A DNA stretch of 64,000 bases from JAPYTK01 sp964401935 (GCA_964401935.1 CAYOAL010000028.1:1-64000); one strand, 5' to 3'. Positions 25,650 to 34,675 are shown, counted from the first letter of the stretch. A program made the numbers and translations. Notes: generated from the sequence alone by a model not told the origin.

Positions 25650-26477
25650 TCACCGCTCCTTGGCGCTCGCCTCGACCACCACCACCGGGGCTCCACGCCC
25701 GAGCCCGAGCGACTCGGCCGCGCTCCGTTCGGCGCGGGCGAGCTCGAGCACACCGAACGAGTTCACGAGCGCGAGGTAGTCGCCGGGGGTGACGTCGCCG
25801 TAGGTGCGGCGCAGCTTGAAGGTGCGACCGGCGGCGCGGGCGACCGGCGCCGCGAAGCCGTCGAAGAGGGCGCCGTCGATGTTGGTGATGAGGTTCCCAA
25901 AGTTGTCGACGGCCACCACCACGCCGGTGATCTCGTGGCCGAGCACCCGCGGCTCGTCGATCCACGAGGGCACCACCGCGTCGGTTCGGGGCCCGAGATC
26001 GGCGGGGAGGAGGCGGCCGGCCGCTAGCTCGGCGCCGATGGGGGCGAACACGTCGCGGCCCTCGAAGGTGGCGCTCACCTCGCCGAGATCGAGCACCTCC
26101 GGGCGGCGCGCGCGGTCGAGATCGAGCCGATGGGTCACCGCGTCCTCGCGCTCCGCGATGGGAGCGAGCAGGCCGTTGTCGGGAGCGACGAACGCGTGGC
26201 CGGCGGCGGTCACCACGATGATGTCGCGGTGCGTGCCGACCCCTGGATCGACGACGGCGACGTGGGTCGTCCCCCGCGGGAAGTAGCGGAAGGCCCGCGA
26301 CAGCCAGAACCCCGCCTCGGCGGGGAAGTGGACGTCGGTCTCGTGGGTGAGATCGACGATCCGTGCCGCGGGGAAGCGCGTGAGCATCATGCCCTTCATG
26401 GTGGCGACGAACGGCCCCTTGTGGCCGAAGTCGGTGGTGAGGGTGATGACGCCGGAAGGCTGAAACGGCTCTGTCAC
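25650..26477 (-). CDS. SAM hydroxide adenosyltransferase (DUF62 family)
   Basis: Enzyme of 275 aa from the family that hydrolyses S-adenosylmethionine to adenosine and methionine and is related to chlorinases/fluorinases. Hallmarks are 'TTDFGHKGPFVATMKG', 'VVDPGVGTHRD', 'FVAPDNGLLAP' and 'NFGNLITNI'. The conserved segment usually reading TFHGRD reads TFEGRD here, so the His of the Asp-Arg-His water-activating triad appears to be replaced by Glu. The GTG start directly follows GAGG; no alternative start preserves the first strand. First gene of a two-gene operon with the phosphotransferase. Confidence 0.85.
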   Translation of the reverse strand: MTEPFQPSGVITLTTDFGHKGPFVATMKGMMLTRFPAARIVDLTHETDVHFPAEAGFWLSRAFRYFPRGTTHVAVVDPGVGTHRDIIVVTAAGHAFVAPDNGLLAPIAEREDAVTHRLDLDRARRPEVLDLGEVSATFEGRDVFAPIGAELAAGRLLPADLGPRTDAVVPSWIDEPRVLGHEITGVVVAVDNFGNLITNIDGALFDGFAAPVARAAGRTFKLRRTYGDVTPGDYLALVNSFGVLELARAERSAAESLGLGRGAPVVVVEASAKER

Positions 26478-26576
26478 CCTCAGAGCATGCCGCCGATGGT
26501 CGTCGGCGGCTACGAGGATGCGTCGGCGCGGCGCGCGGTGGCGCCGCCGGCACGGTCGGCCGACCGAGTTCCAGGC

Positions 26577-27833
26577 TCAACCGGCCGGTTGCAGCCGCGC
26601 GAGGATCCCCTGCACCTCACCGTCGAGGGCGGCCTCCGCTTCCTTGCCGAGCAGGCTCCCGGCCGCGAAGAGGGCGAAGCTCACGTACTCGTGGAGCTTC
26701 ACCATGAGGAAGGTGTCGTCGTCCCCTACCGCCAGCGCGTTGCCTGCCACCCGCTCCGCGTCGAGCTGACCCCGGTCGTCGGGGCCGGCGCCGCGAAACA
26801 ACAGGTCGTAGATGCCGCCGCCCGACGCGAAGCCGCTCAACGTCTGGCGAAACGCGGTGCCTTTCCCGGCCGCGTCGACCTGTTGGAAGATCCTGGCCAG
26901 CGCACCATTGGCCGCGCTCACCATGGCCACTGGGCCGCCTTCCATCCGCGGGGGAAGGATGCTGACGTGTTTCGACTGGGCGAGGGCGAACAGCCCCTTG
27001 GTGGTCTCGAACTCGCCGGCCCCCGTCACGCGACCGATCTCCGCCACCGAGCGCTTGCCGTCGCTTGCGGCGAGGAAGGGGGCGAGCTCGTTGGGGACCT
27101 TGCCGCCGATGGTGGTCGGGGCCGGAACCCAATCGGAGCTGGGGATCTTGCCCTTGAAGTAGCGCATCTCGTCGAGCCGGGTGACGCCATCCATGAGCAA
27201 CATGTTGGTGCTCAAGGTGTGGTGCGATCGGAGGCGGGCGGGGTCGAACCCCTCGAGGAAGAAGAAGGTGCCGTCGCTCACCTGAAGGGCGCCAAACACG
27301 ATCTCTTCGACCTGTTTGCCGACGTAGTGATACACCTGCTCCTCGGTGACGAGCGAGAGGGCGACGGCCGTCTCGCCGTAGCGGGCGTCGGGCCGCCCGT
27401 CGATCGCGGCGAGGACGCTCGCGTGCTCCTCCTCGGAGAGCACGCCGAAGCGGAACAAGACCTCGCCGATGCGCTCGGCGCTCTCGGTGGTCTCCGCGCC
27501 CACGATGTTCCCGTTCTCCAGGAAGATGGAGCGCGTCGAGTCGCTCTCCATCACCATGAGCTCGCCGCGCCAGCGCGTGTGCACGAGCATCGCGAGCACG
27601 TCACACACCGCCGCCGGTGCGGTGATCTCTCCCGAGAGTCGCACGATGGCGCCGTCCTCTGCGTCACGGCGGCCGTCCTCGCCGGTGAAGCGCATGAACA
27701 CCACGTGGTTTGGGGCGGGCATCACCCGGAAGGCACCTTCCCTCGCGCGCATTCGCTGGCTGGCGACCTTGCCAATGGGGTGAGCCTCACCCTTGTCGTC
27801 GATGCGAACGAGCTCCGCCGATGGTTCTCTCAC
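26577..27833 (-). CDS. DUF4388-domain protein
   Basis: Cytoplasmic protein of 418 aa. Residues about 55-180 ('GEITAPAAVCDVLAMLVHTRWRG', 'SIFLENGNIVGAET', 'GEVLFRFGVLSEEE') match the DUF4388 (PATAN-like) domain common in myxobacterial signalling proteins, whose biochemical role is unsettled. The rest is helical with no catalytic motif. GTG at 27833 is chosen because upstream extension would run antisense through mutS2; ATG at 27752 is an alternative. Divergent from mutS2, with about 80 bp between. Confidence 0.75.
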   Translation of the reverse strand: MREPSAELVRIDDKGEAHPIGKVASQRMRAREGAFRVMPAPNHVVFMRFTGEDGRRDAEDGAIVRLSGEITAPAAVCDVLAMLVHTRWRGELMVMESDSTRSIFLENGNIVGAETTESAERIGEVLFRFGVLSEEEHASVLAAIDGRPDARYGETAVALSLVTEEQVYHYVGKQVEEIVFGALQVSDGTFFFLEGFDPARLRSHHTLSTNMLLMDGVTRLDEMRYFKGKIPSSDWVPAPTTIGGKVPNELAPFLAASDGKRSVAEIGRVTGAGEFETTKGLFALAQSKHVSILPPRMEGGPVAMVSAANGALARIFQQVDAAGKGTAFRQTLSGFASGGGIYDLLFRGAGPDDRGQLDAERVAGNALAVGDDDTFLMVKLHEYVSFALFAAGSLLGKEAEAALDGEVQGILARLQPAG

Positions 27834-27915
27834 CCGCCGAGGGTAACGCAGATCACGGAGGGAGGGCGACGGTTCGGCTTGCCTTCGATGGCGCCGATTT
27901 CTAGAAGGGGGCGCC

Positions 27916-30327
27916 GTGACGGACGTTGAGGACAGAATGCGCAGCAAGGCTCGGGCCGACCTCGAGTGGCACGAGCTCTGTGCGGAGATCGCGAGCCGTT
28001 GCGCGTCGGAGGTGGGGGCCCGGCGCATCGCGGCGATGGAGCCGGCCGACGACTTCGCCGACGCGGTCCAGCGCATGAAGGTGACCGGAGAGGCGCTCGC
28101 TGCTCTCGCCCTCGCCGAGCCGGTGCCGGCGGCGGGAGCGCTGGATCTGGAAGAGGCCATCGAGCTCATGCGACGCGGCGGCGTGCTCGACGGGGAGCGG
28201 CTCGTCGCGGTGCGCAGGGTGCTCGAGGCGGCGCGGGAGCTCAGGCGCTACCTCGCTCCCCGAAAAGAGGCCATGCCCACGCTCGTGCCCTTGCTCGACA
28301 GTGAGCCGACCCTCGACGGGCTCGCTCGGGAGCTCGGTCGCTGCCTCGACGACGCGGGGACGGTGCTGGACGGTGCTTCGTCTGCGCTGCGGGACGCGCG
28401 GAGGCGCGCCGCGAGCTTGCGGAGCGAGCTCGGCGAGCGCATCCGGGAGCTCGCGAGGCGCCACGCGGATCTCTTGCGCGAAGGGGGACCGGTGGAGCGC
28501 GATGGCCGCTACGCGCTCGCGGTGCGGGCCGACACGCACAAGCGCGTGGAGGGCATCGTGCTCGGGACGAGCGCGACCGGGGCCACCCTCTACGTGGAGC
28601 CGCCGCAGGTGACCGCGCTCACCAACCGCATGACCCTCGCCGAGGCAGAGGTGGAGCGCGAGATCGCGCGGGTGCTCGCCTCGCTGTCAGACTCGGTGCG
28701 TGCCCAGATCGACCAGGTGGCAGCAGCCCTGGAGGCCTGCATTCAGGCCGACGTCATCGCCGCGCTCTCGAGCTTTGCGCAGGACACCCGGGGGCGCACC
28801 GTGGAGCTCACCGAGGAGCCGCTCCTCGCGCTCACGGCGATGCGCCACCCGCTCTTGGTGGGCCGGGGCGTAGACGTCGTGCCCAACGACATCACGCTCG
28901 GCTCGGGACAAGCGCTGGTGATCAGCGGGCCCAACGCGGGTGGCAAGACGGTCGCCCTCAAATGTGCGGGCCTCGCGGTGTGGATGGCGCGAGCAGGCAT
29001 CCCGGTCCCCGTGGGGGAGGATAGTCGCGTCGGCTGGTACGACCGTATCCTCACCGACATCGGTGATGCCCAGTCGCTCGAGCGCTCGTTGTCGACGTTC
29101 AGCGCCGAGGTGTTGGCGCTCGGCGCGATCCTCGAGACGGCGGGACGACACACGCTGGTGCTGCTCGACGAGGTGGCGGGAGGGACGGATCCGGAGGAAG
29201 GAGCCGCCCTCGCGGGGGCCGTGCTCGAAGAGCTCGTCCGTCGCGGCGCGACCACGCTGGTGACCACCCACTACGAGCGGCTCAAAGAGATGGCGGCGGA
29301 GACCACCGGCTTCGTGAACGCATCGGTTGGGTTCGACTTCGACGCCATGCTCCCGACCTTTCGGCTGACCATCGGTCAGCCGGGGGCTTCGAGCGCGCTG
29401 ATGGTGGCCCAGCGCTTCGGTCTGCCCGCTCGGGTGTTGGTGCGAGCGCGCGAGCTGCTCTCGGAGGACGCGGTGCGTCGCGAGGAGCTCATCGCCGATC
29501 TCGAGCGCCAGCGGCGAGCGTTGTCCACGGCGCGCGAGGCCGCCGAACGCGACGCTCAGAGCGCGGAGGAGCTCCTCGCCGAGGCGGCCGAGGAGCGTCG
29601 CGTCGCGCGTGAGAAGGAGCGCAAGCGCTTGGCGCGCGAGACCGGAGAGCTCATCGACAAGGTGAAGAGCGCCCGCCGTCGCCTGCGCGATCTCGAAGGC
29701 GAGCTCCGCGGGCAGGTGACTGCGCTCGGCGTCAAGGAGGCGGTGCGGGTGGTGGATGGGGCCGCGAAGCTCGTGGCCGCCGATGGGGCGCTCTCGCGGG
29801 CGGCACGCGATCCGGAGCGGGCCCCTCCCGTGGCGCCCTCACAGGCCGCGATCGAGGTGGGCACCCACGTGTACGTCGACCGACTGGGCACGACGGCCGA
29901 GGTGATCGAGGCGCCCGCGCGCGGCCACGTCCGCGTGCAGGCGGGAGCCTTCGGGCTGCGGGTGCCGCTGTCGGAGGTGCGGCTCGATCCGCGCAAGCAG
30001 AAGCGCAACAAGCCCGTCGAGCGACCCCGCGAGCGGCCGGCGTCGGTGCCCGCACCGACAGAGGGGATCGTGATCCGCACGAGCGACAACACCTGCGATC
30101 TGCGCGGGCTGCGTGTCGACGAGGCCCTCACCCGGCTCGATGGCTTCATCGACGTCTGTCTGCGGGACTCGCTCCCGGTGGCGTTTGCGCTGCATGGTCA
30201 CGGCACCGGAGCGCTGCGCTCGGCGGTGCGCGAGCACCTCGCTCTCCACAGCCACGTCTCGCGGGCCCGGGGAGCCGCGATCGACGAGGGGGGCGACGCC
30301 TTCACGCTCTTCTGGATGCGAGACTGA
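27916..30327 (+). CDS. mutS2: Endonuclease MutS2
   Basis: DNA-binding ATPase of 803 aa, the usual MutS2 length. The N-terminal helical core and clamp (about 1-300) lead into the ABC-type ATPase: Walker A GPNAGGKT (about 338-345), 'SLSTFSAE' signature, Walker B 'LVLLDEVAGGTDPEEG', and 'TTHYERLK'. A coiled coil (about 510-620) and a C-terminal Smr nuclease domain (about 715-803: 'DLRGLRVDEAL', 'HGHGTGALR') complete the architecture. No MutS mismatch-recognition domain. In other bacteria MutS2 limits recombination or rescues collided ribosomes; which applies here cannot be read from sequence. GTG start after GGGGG. Confidence 0.95.
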   Translation: MTDVEDRMRSKARADLEWHELCAEIASRCASEVGARRIAAMEPADDFADAVQRMKVTGEALAALALAEPVPAAGALDLEEAIELMRRGGVLDGERLVAVRRVLEAARELRRYLAPRKEAMPTLVPLLDSEPTLDGLARELGRCLDDAGTVLDGASSALRDARRRAASLRSELGERIRELARRHADLLREGGPVERDGRYALAVRADTHKRVEGIVLGTSATGATLYVEPPQVTALTNRMTLAEAEVEREIARVLASLSDSVRAQIDQVAAALEACIQADVIAALSSFAQDTRGRTVELTEEPLLALTAMRHPLLVGRGVDVVPNDITLGSGQALVISGPNAGGKTVALKCAGLAVWMARAGIPVPVGEDSRVGWYDRILTDIGDAQSLERSLSTFSAEVLALGAILETAGRHTLVLLDEVAGGTDPEEGAALAGAVLEELVRRGATTLVTTHYERLKEMAAETTGFVNASVGFDFDAMLPTFRLTIGQPGASSALMVAQRFGLPARVLVRARELLSEDAVRREELIADLERQRRALSTAREAAERDAQSAEELLAEAAEERRVAREKERKRLARETGELIDKVKSARRRLRDLEGELRGQVTALGVKEAVRVVDGAAKLVAADGALSRAARDPERAPPVAPSQAAIEVGTHVYVDRLGTTAEVIEAPARGHVRVQAGAFGLRVPLSEVRLDPRKQKRNKPVERPRERPASVPAPTEGIVIRTSDNTCDLRGLRVDEALTRLDGFIDVCLRDSLPVAFALHGHGTGALRSAVREHLALHSHVSRARGAAIDEGGDAFTLFWMRD

Positions 30328-30429
30328 CGGCGCTCACGACCGACGAAGGCGTTCGCGCGCGTGCCCTTCGCGCCAGCCTCGGCTGTTTGTCGGCGGCGGT
30401 GCAAAGACCCTTTCTAACCGAGGCTCATT

Positions 30430-30960
30430 GTGCGAAACCACGAGCTGATGAGCTACGACATCGAGGTCTCCTTCTCCGAGTGGCCGGACGATGCCCTCAA
30501 GGCATGGCGGGGCGAGCTGGCCAAGATGGGCGTGGCGGTGGACTTTCACCCCAACTTCGAAGTGGACGACTACGACGGCTGGCTCCCGCTGGTGATGCGG
30601 GTGACGGACGCGTCGTTGTTCGACGACGCGGACATCCTCCTCCAGGCCGGCGAGCACCTCACGGGCTTCGGCTACTACTCCGAGGCCGATCGGGCGGCGT
30701 TCACCTGCAAGCGGCTCGAGGGCAACGCGGCGGGGCTCATCTGCGCCGCCGCGCTCGCCGCGATCACGCGCGGCGAGCTCGAGGACCCTCAGCTCGGCGA
30801 CTCCTTCAGCGGCAAGACCGGTCGCGCGGTCATGTCCAAGCTGTCTCAGCACCCGCGCTTCGAGCTCGAGACCCCCGAGGAGCCCGTACCCTTCGAGTCG
30901 TGGGACGACGTCGAGGTCGCAGACGACGACGAGGACGAGGACGAGGACGACGACGACTGA
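30430..30960 (+). CDS. Protein of unknown function with acidic tail
   Basis: Cytoplasmic protein of 176 aa. The body (about 1-150) is alpha/beta with conserved-looking aromatic positions ('YDIEVSFSEWPDDALKAW', 'DYDGWLPLVMRV', 'LTGFGYYSEADRAAF'), and the last 25 residues are almost all Asp/Glu. GTG at 30430 is preceded by GAGG at 5 nt; ATG at 30448 is an alternative. It lies 102 bp after mutS2. Function unknown. Confidence 0.7.
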   Translation: MRNHELMSYDIEVSFSEWPDDALKAWRGELAKMGVAVDFHPNFEVDDYDGWLPLVMRVTDASLFDDADILLQAGEHLTGFGYYSEADRAAFTCKRLEGNAAGLICAAALAAITRGELEDPQLGDSFSGKTGRAVMSKLSQHPRFELETPEEPVPFESWDDVEVADDDEDEDEDDDD

Positions 30961-30962
30961 GG

Positions 30963-31292
30963 TCAGCCTCCGCCGCCGCTACCGCCGCCAGCCCCCGCGA
31001 CGCCCGCGCCGCCGGCGTCTTCGCCGCCTTCGCCAGCCCCTTCGCCGCCTGCGCCTTCGCCGCCTGCGCCTGCGCTGCCTGAGCCTGCGCCTGTGCCGCC
31101 TCCGCCCGCGCCGCCCGCCCCCGCGCCGCCTGCCCCTGGGTCGACGACGGCGCAGCGGCCGTCCGTGCACACGTTGCTCTCGCAGTCGCTGTGGCGGAGA
31201 CAGGCGTCCGACGGGACGCAGCTCGGCGGTGCCGCGACCAGGGCGGCGCCCGTGAGCAACGCGACCGCGGCGCCTCGGACATCAAAAGGCAA
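30963..31292 (-). CDS. Small secreted Cys-containing protein with Gly/Ala-rich tail
   Basis: Secreted protein of 109 aa. TTG is the start: GGAGG precedes it by 5 nt and the signal peptide begins there ('LPFDVRGAAVALLTGAALVA'). It overlaps the end of the upstream outer-membrane gene by 11 bp. A short module, 'CVPSDACLRHSDCESNVCTDGRC', has the Cys spacing of Dickkopf-like surface modules in myxobacteria. The last 60 residues are GAGG-type low complexity, perhaps a wall or surface spacer. Role unknown. Confidence 0.55.
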   Translation of the reverse strand: MPFDVRGAAVALLTGAALVAAPPSCVPSDACLRHSDCESNVCTDGRCAVVDPGAGGAGAGGAGGGGTGAGSGSAGAGGEGAGGEGAGEGGEDAGGAGVAGAGGGSGGGG

Positions 31293-31791
31293 CGCGACCT
31301 CCAAGGGCGAGGGTGGCTTGCCACAGGATCTGGTCGGCGGGCAGATCGGAGCCGATGAAGTACACGTGACCCATGGGGCCCGCGTTGATCTCGACGATGT
31401 CGTTGAGATCGAGGCGATAGGCGACGCCGAAGGTGACGCCCACCATCTGCTCGGGGGCGAGGACACCGAGCACTCCGGCGTGGAAGACGAAGTCGTCGGC
31501 GACGCGCCGTTGATACCGCAGATCCGCGCCGAAGCTAGCGACCGGCTCGAGCTCGACGAGCGCGCCGAGGCCGAGGCTGTTGTTGGGCCACTCGTCGAGC
31601 CAGAGATCGGCGCCGAGCCGCAGCGTGGTGCGTGTGCGTCGCACGCCCGCCGCGTAGCCCGAGCCGCCGCCCTCGAGCCCAGCGATGACGTCGGCGGCGA
31701 TCGCGGCGCCGAGCTGCGCGTGCGCCGCGGAGCTCAGCCCACCGAGGCAGCTCAACACGGCGAACGACGAGGCGAGCGCGTGGGGACGCAT
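31282..31791 (-). CDS. Small outer-membrane beta-barrel protein
   Basis: Secreted protein of 169 aa with a signal peptide ending SSAAHA. The mature part alternates hydrophobic residues in strands with aromatic girdles ('TTLRLGADLWLDEW', 'DDFVFHAGVLGVLAPE', 'VTFGVAYRLDLND') and ends GGRVAF, as in small barrels with a terminal Phe. No known substrate. Lies 62 bp downstream of the Asp-rich lipoprotein gene; a three-gene unit is likely. Confidence 0.7.
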   Translation of the reverse strand: MRPHALASSFAVLSCLGGLSSAAHAQLGAAIAADVIAGLEGGGSGYAAGVRRTRTTLRLGADLWLDEWPNNSLGLGALVELEPVASFGADLRYQRRVADDFVFHAGVLGVLAPEQMVGVTFGVAYRLDLNDIVEINAGPMGHVYFIGSDLPADQILWQATLALGGRVAF

Positions 31792-31853
31792 GAGGCCCCA
31801 AGAGCATGGCAGATCCGCCGCTGGCCGGGGTGCGTTTCGAGCCTCTCGGGTCT

Positions 31854-32693
31854 TCAGTCGTCGTCGTGGTCGGGGCCATCGTCGTCGTCGTGACCGTCGT
31901 CGTCGGGGCCGTCGTCGTCGTCGTGGCAGTCGTCGTCGTCGTGGCCACTGTCGTCGTCGTGGCCACTGTCGTCGTCGTGGCCACTGTCGTCGTCGTGGCC
32001 ACTGTCGTCGTCGTCGTGGCCACTGTCGTCGTCGTCGTGGCCGCCGTCGTCGTCGTCGTCGCAGCGGCTCTTGCAGCTGAGGGTCTCGGGCAGCCCGAGC
32101 TCGGGGATGGCGACCGGGCCGGCGACGGGGACGGTGGGGGCGGCGCTCGCCGCGGCGCTCGTGTCTCCCTCGCCGAGCGCGGGGGGCCGGTCTCGATCGC
32201 GTCCTTGGCGGCCGCGGTCGCAGGAGATCGTCGCCAGGCCGCCGATGCACGGCTCGAGGCTGCCCTCGAAGAAGCCGTTCGCGCACAGGTCGCTCTCGCC
32301 GTGGGGAGTGGCGCCGGGGTCGAAGAACCGCACGACGCCGATGTCGGCGTGGGCGCCGCCGCGCACGTGCAGCGCGAGAGCGTAGTGACCATGAGCGCCA
32401 CCGAGCACCAGCGGCACCGGGCCGAGATCGGTGTCGACGGTGAACGTGTAGCGCTGCTTACCGTCGAGCCTGACGACGAAGGTGCCGTCGGAGGCCACCG
32501 GGGTCACCGTCCGCGTGCCGTCGTCGGCGGCGGTGATGATGCGTGTGACCGGGAGCGCGAAGCTGTCCTGGGCGATGGCGCCCGAGAGGGTCGACGACCG
32601 GTCGCGGTCCTCGTCACACGCGGCCAGGGCGCCAGCGACGGCTGCGGTGACGAAAGGGAGGAGCCAGAGGCGGCGAATGAGGAGGCTGTACAT
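31854..32693 (-). CDS. Lipoprotein with long Asp/His-rich repeat tail
   Basis: Predicted lipoprotein of 279 aa: MYSLLIRRLWLLPFVTAAVAGALAAC signal and lipobox. Residues about 30-140 form a beta-rich domain ('SGAIAQDSFALPVTRI') related to fibronectin-like or carboxypeptidase-regulatory folds. Residues about 212-279 are almost entirely Asp, His, Gly and Ser in repeats of GHDDDS and GHDDDDS. Such a tail would be disordered without metal and could bind Ca2+ or transition metals, or act as an anionic brush; neither can be proven here. The repeats are coding and in frame. Confidence 0.75.
   Translation of the reverse strand: MYSLLIRRLWLLPFVTAAVAGALAACDEDRDRSSTLSGAIAQDSFALPVTRIITAADDGTRTVTPVASDGTFVVRLDGKQRYTFTVDTDLGPVPLVLGGAHGHYALALHVRGGAHADIGVVRFFDPGATPHGESDLCANGFFEGSLEPCIGGLATISCDRGRQGRDRDRPPALGEGDTSAAASAAPTVPVAGPVAIPELGLPETLSCKSRCDDDDDGGHDDDDSGHDDDDSGHDDDSGHDDDSGHDDDSGHDDDDCHDDDDGPDDDGHDDDDGPDHDDD
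31860..32062 (-). repeat. GHDDDS/GHDDDDS coding tandem repeat
   Basis: At least five tandem units of 18 or 21 bp (reading GHDDDS or GHDDDDS) plus degenerate flanking copies, all in frame. On the + strand they read as repeated gtcgtcgtggccact. Repeats of this kind commonly change copy number by slippage. Confidence 0.8.
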
Positions 32694-32880
32694 GGGCTGC
32701 CACAGTCATGGCAAACGGAGCGGGCGCGAGCAAGCGCGAGCTCTGCGCATGGGGGATGTCACCGTTGCACGGTCTGGAGTTGGCGCGAGAGGGTGAACGT
32801 GGGGTCAGCCCTCGAGGGGTGGGCGACGCCTTCCTGGGGGCGTGAGCGCGCCTGAAATGGCTGGAAGATGATGCAAATCA

Positions 32881-32910
32881 TTGACAAAAGGTGGCTGTGT
32901 GACATTTGTA
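32881..32910 (+). promoter_or_regulatory. Candidate promoter with consensus -35
   Basis: TTGACA at 32881-32886 is a perfect -35 in an AT-rich island within the otherwise GC-rich 212-bp divergent region (32694-32905). The -10 is poor (TTTGTA at 32905-32910, 18-nt spacer). No other element was seen in this divergent gap. Confidence 0.35.
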
Positions 32911-34438
32911 TGACGTTACCGTGGCAGCCGAGTGTCTCATCGCCGACTCCTCGAAGAGTCTCCCGCCGCCGGCGTCGATCGCCATGGTGGGCCGAGCGCC
33001 GTGGGCGGCGACCGCTCCGCGGGGCGGTCCGTTCGACTGGAGGATGCACGACCGCACCCACCTCGAGCTCCCCGTGTTGGCACCGCGCGCCGAGGGCAAC
33101 AAAGACGCTCGCTTCGTGTGGGAGGCCTACTTCTTCGCGCCGGAGAGCTTCCGCCTCGATCTCATCAGCTACGGCAAGGAGGCCCTCGACGCCGACTTCA
33201 AGTCGTACGTCCGCTTCGCGCTCCCCGAGCTGTGTGTCGGCGACCTCGGCGACGCCCAGGACCGGCTCGAGCGGGCGCTCGGTGACGACGAGGCCGCGGC
33301 GGTACGGGCGACGCGGCTGTTCGGCTGTCGCGTGCACCGCGCCCTCGACGTCGAGCTCGACCGACTCGGTCGGCAGGCCCCCATCGAGCGCGAGGTGGCG
33401 CGCGACGTGGCGTTCGGGATGCAAGAGGTGCTCGGGCGCTTTCGACGCCTGGTGAGCCGCTGCGACGACGGCGGCGAGGGGGAGCTCGCGGTGGCGATGC
33501 GCTGGGTGGACGAGGACCTGTCGCTGAAGCTCGAAGCGACGCTCGTCCGTCTGGGGCAGCTCACCGCCGACCCAGGGGTGGGGGCGCTCGTGCCCCTGGC
33601 GGTGGAGGAGGCGCGTTATCGTCAGGACGCCGGCTATCCGACCGTGGTGGATGGGTCGGACACGCCGCGCGACAGCCGCGAGATGGAGCGGCTCGAGTTT
33701 CGCCGGCACACGCTCAAGCGCTTCATCGCCTCCGTCTTGTGGTTGAGCTCGGAGGCCGAGGATCCTGCCAAGTGGGCCAAGCACGTCCTCTACGGGCTCG
33801 CGGCGTCGTTCGCGATGACGTTCGCGGTCGCGGCCACGCTCCTCAACGGACCGGTCGCCAACCCCGGGGAGCTCGGCGTGTGGCTCTTGGTGGCGGTGGC
33901 GGCCTACGCGGTCAAGGACCGGATGAAGGCGTCGCTCCAGGACGTGTTCCAAGGCATGCTCTCGAAGCGCTTCCCAGATCGCCGCTGGCGTATTCGTCGA
34001 CGAGACGGTCAGATCGTGGGCCTCGTCGACGAGCGCTCCGGCTTCGCGCGCTTCGATCGCCTCCCGGAAGACGTGCTCGCGGCGCGGCGCATCACCCGAC
34101 AGCACCCCATCGAGGAGGAGGCCCGCCCCGAGACCGTGCTGTGGCATCAGAAGACCATCAGCGTCGAGGCGGGCGCGGTGCCCGATGGCTTCGCGGGGCT
34201 CCTCGAGATCTTTCGGGTCGACCTACGTCGCTGGCTGGTTCACGCCGACGACGCCAAGAACCGCATGCTCGTCGCCGATCCCAACCGTGGGGTGATCGAC
34301 GCGGTGGTGGCCCCCCGGGTGTACAACATCGCGATCGTGTATCGGATCCAGAACGGGGGCTCGGTGGACGAAGGCTGGCGGCGCGCTCGCGTGGTGGTCA
34401 CCCGCAAGGGCATCCGCCGCATCGAGCACATTCGCTGA
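32906..34438 (+). CDS. Membrane-anchored protein of unknown function
   Basis: Protein of 510 aa. The first 290 residues are soluble and acidic with alpha-helical character ('ARDVAFGMQEVLGRFRRLVSRC'). Two hydrophobic segments (about 290-345: 'GLAASFAMTFAVAATLL', 'GVWLLVAVAAYAVK') make a hairpin, followed by a 160-residue domain. No signal peptide, so both large domains should be cytoplasmic. The start is uncertain: TTG at 32906, ATG at 32984 or ATG at 33044. TTGACA at 32881-32886 is a good -35; if its -10 lies near 32905, a later start is more likely. Family not recognised. Confidence 0.7.
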   Translation: MYDVTVAAECLIADSSKSLPPPASIAMVGRAPWAATAPRGGPFDWRMHDRTHLELPVLAPRAEGNKDARFVWEAYFFAPESFRLDLISYGKEALDADFKSYVRFALPELCVGDLGDAQDRLERALGDDEAAAVRATRLFGCRVHRALDVELDRLGRQAPIEREVARDVAFGMQEVLGRFRRLVSRCDDGGEGELAVAMRWVDEDLSLKLEATLVRLGQLTADPGVGALVPLAVEEARYRQDAGYPTVVDGSDTPRDSREMERLEFRRHTLKRFIASVLWLSSEAEDPAKWAKHVLYGLAASFAMTFAVAATLLNGPVANPGELGVWLLVAVAAYAVKDRMKASLQDVFQGMLSKRFPDRRWRIRRRDGQIVGLVDERSGFARFDRLPEDVLAARRITRQHPIEEEARPETVLWHQKTISVEAGAVPDGFAGLLEIFRVDLRRWLVHADDAKNRMLVADPNRGVIDAVVAPRVYNIAIVYRIQNGGSVDEGWRRARVVVTRKGIRRIEHIR

Positions 34439-34489
34439 CGCGCCTCGAGCGTGCGTTGCTGCCTCGGTCGCGCCGAGGTACCGCGGGGC

Positions 34490-34675
34490 ATGTCCCTCGC
34501 TGAGCAACAGAAGGAGCTCGCGCTGCTCGAGAGCCTGGAGCGCGCGCTGAGAGCAGAGCTTGCCGCCGACGACGTGCCGCAGGCTTCGAAGGATCGCGCG
34601 CGGAGCCACCTCGAGCTGGTCGTGGAGCAGCAAGCGGCGTTGCGGGCGGTGGTCCACGGCGCGACGCCGTTCTGA
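34490..34675 (+). CDS. Small helical protein of unknown function
   Basis: Protein of 61 aa, predicted to be one or two helices ('LAEQQKELALLESLERALRAEL', 'DRARSHLELVVEQQAALRAVV') with coiled-coil periodicity. ATG at 34490 with GAGG 11 nt upstream. Directly downstream of the membrane-anchored protein on the same strand. Supported by amino-acid composition and coding usage only. Confidence 0.45.
   Translation: MSLAEQQKELALLESLERALRAELAADDVPQASKDRARSHLELVVEQQAALRAVVHGATPF

Noticed and set aside
23348..25792. 814-codon + strand frame
   Set aside because: Antisense to a methyltransferase, outer-membrane protein and kinase that all have recognisable motifs.
31860..32062. CRISPR or satellite array
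   Set aside because: The repeat unit lacks spacers, is in frame, and forms part of a lipoprotein coding sequence.
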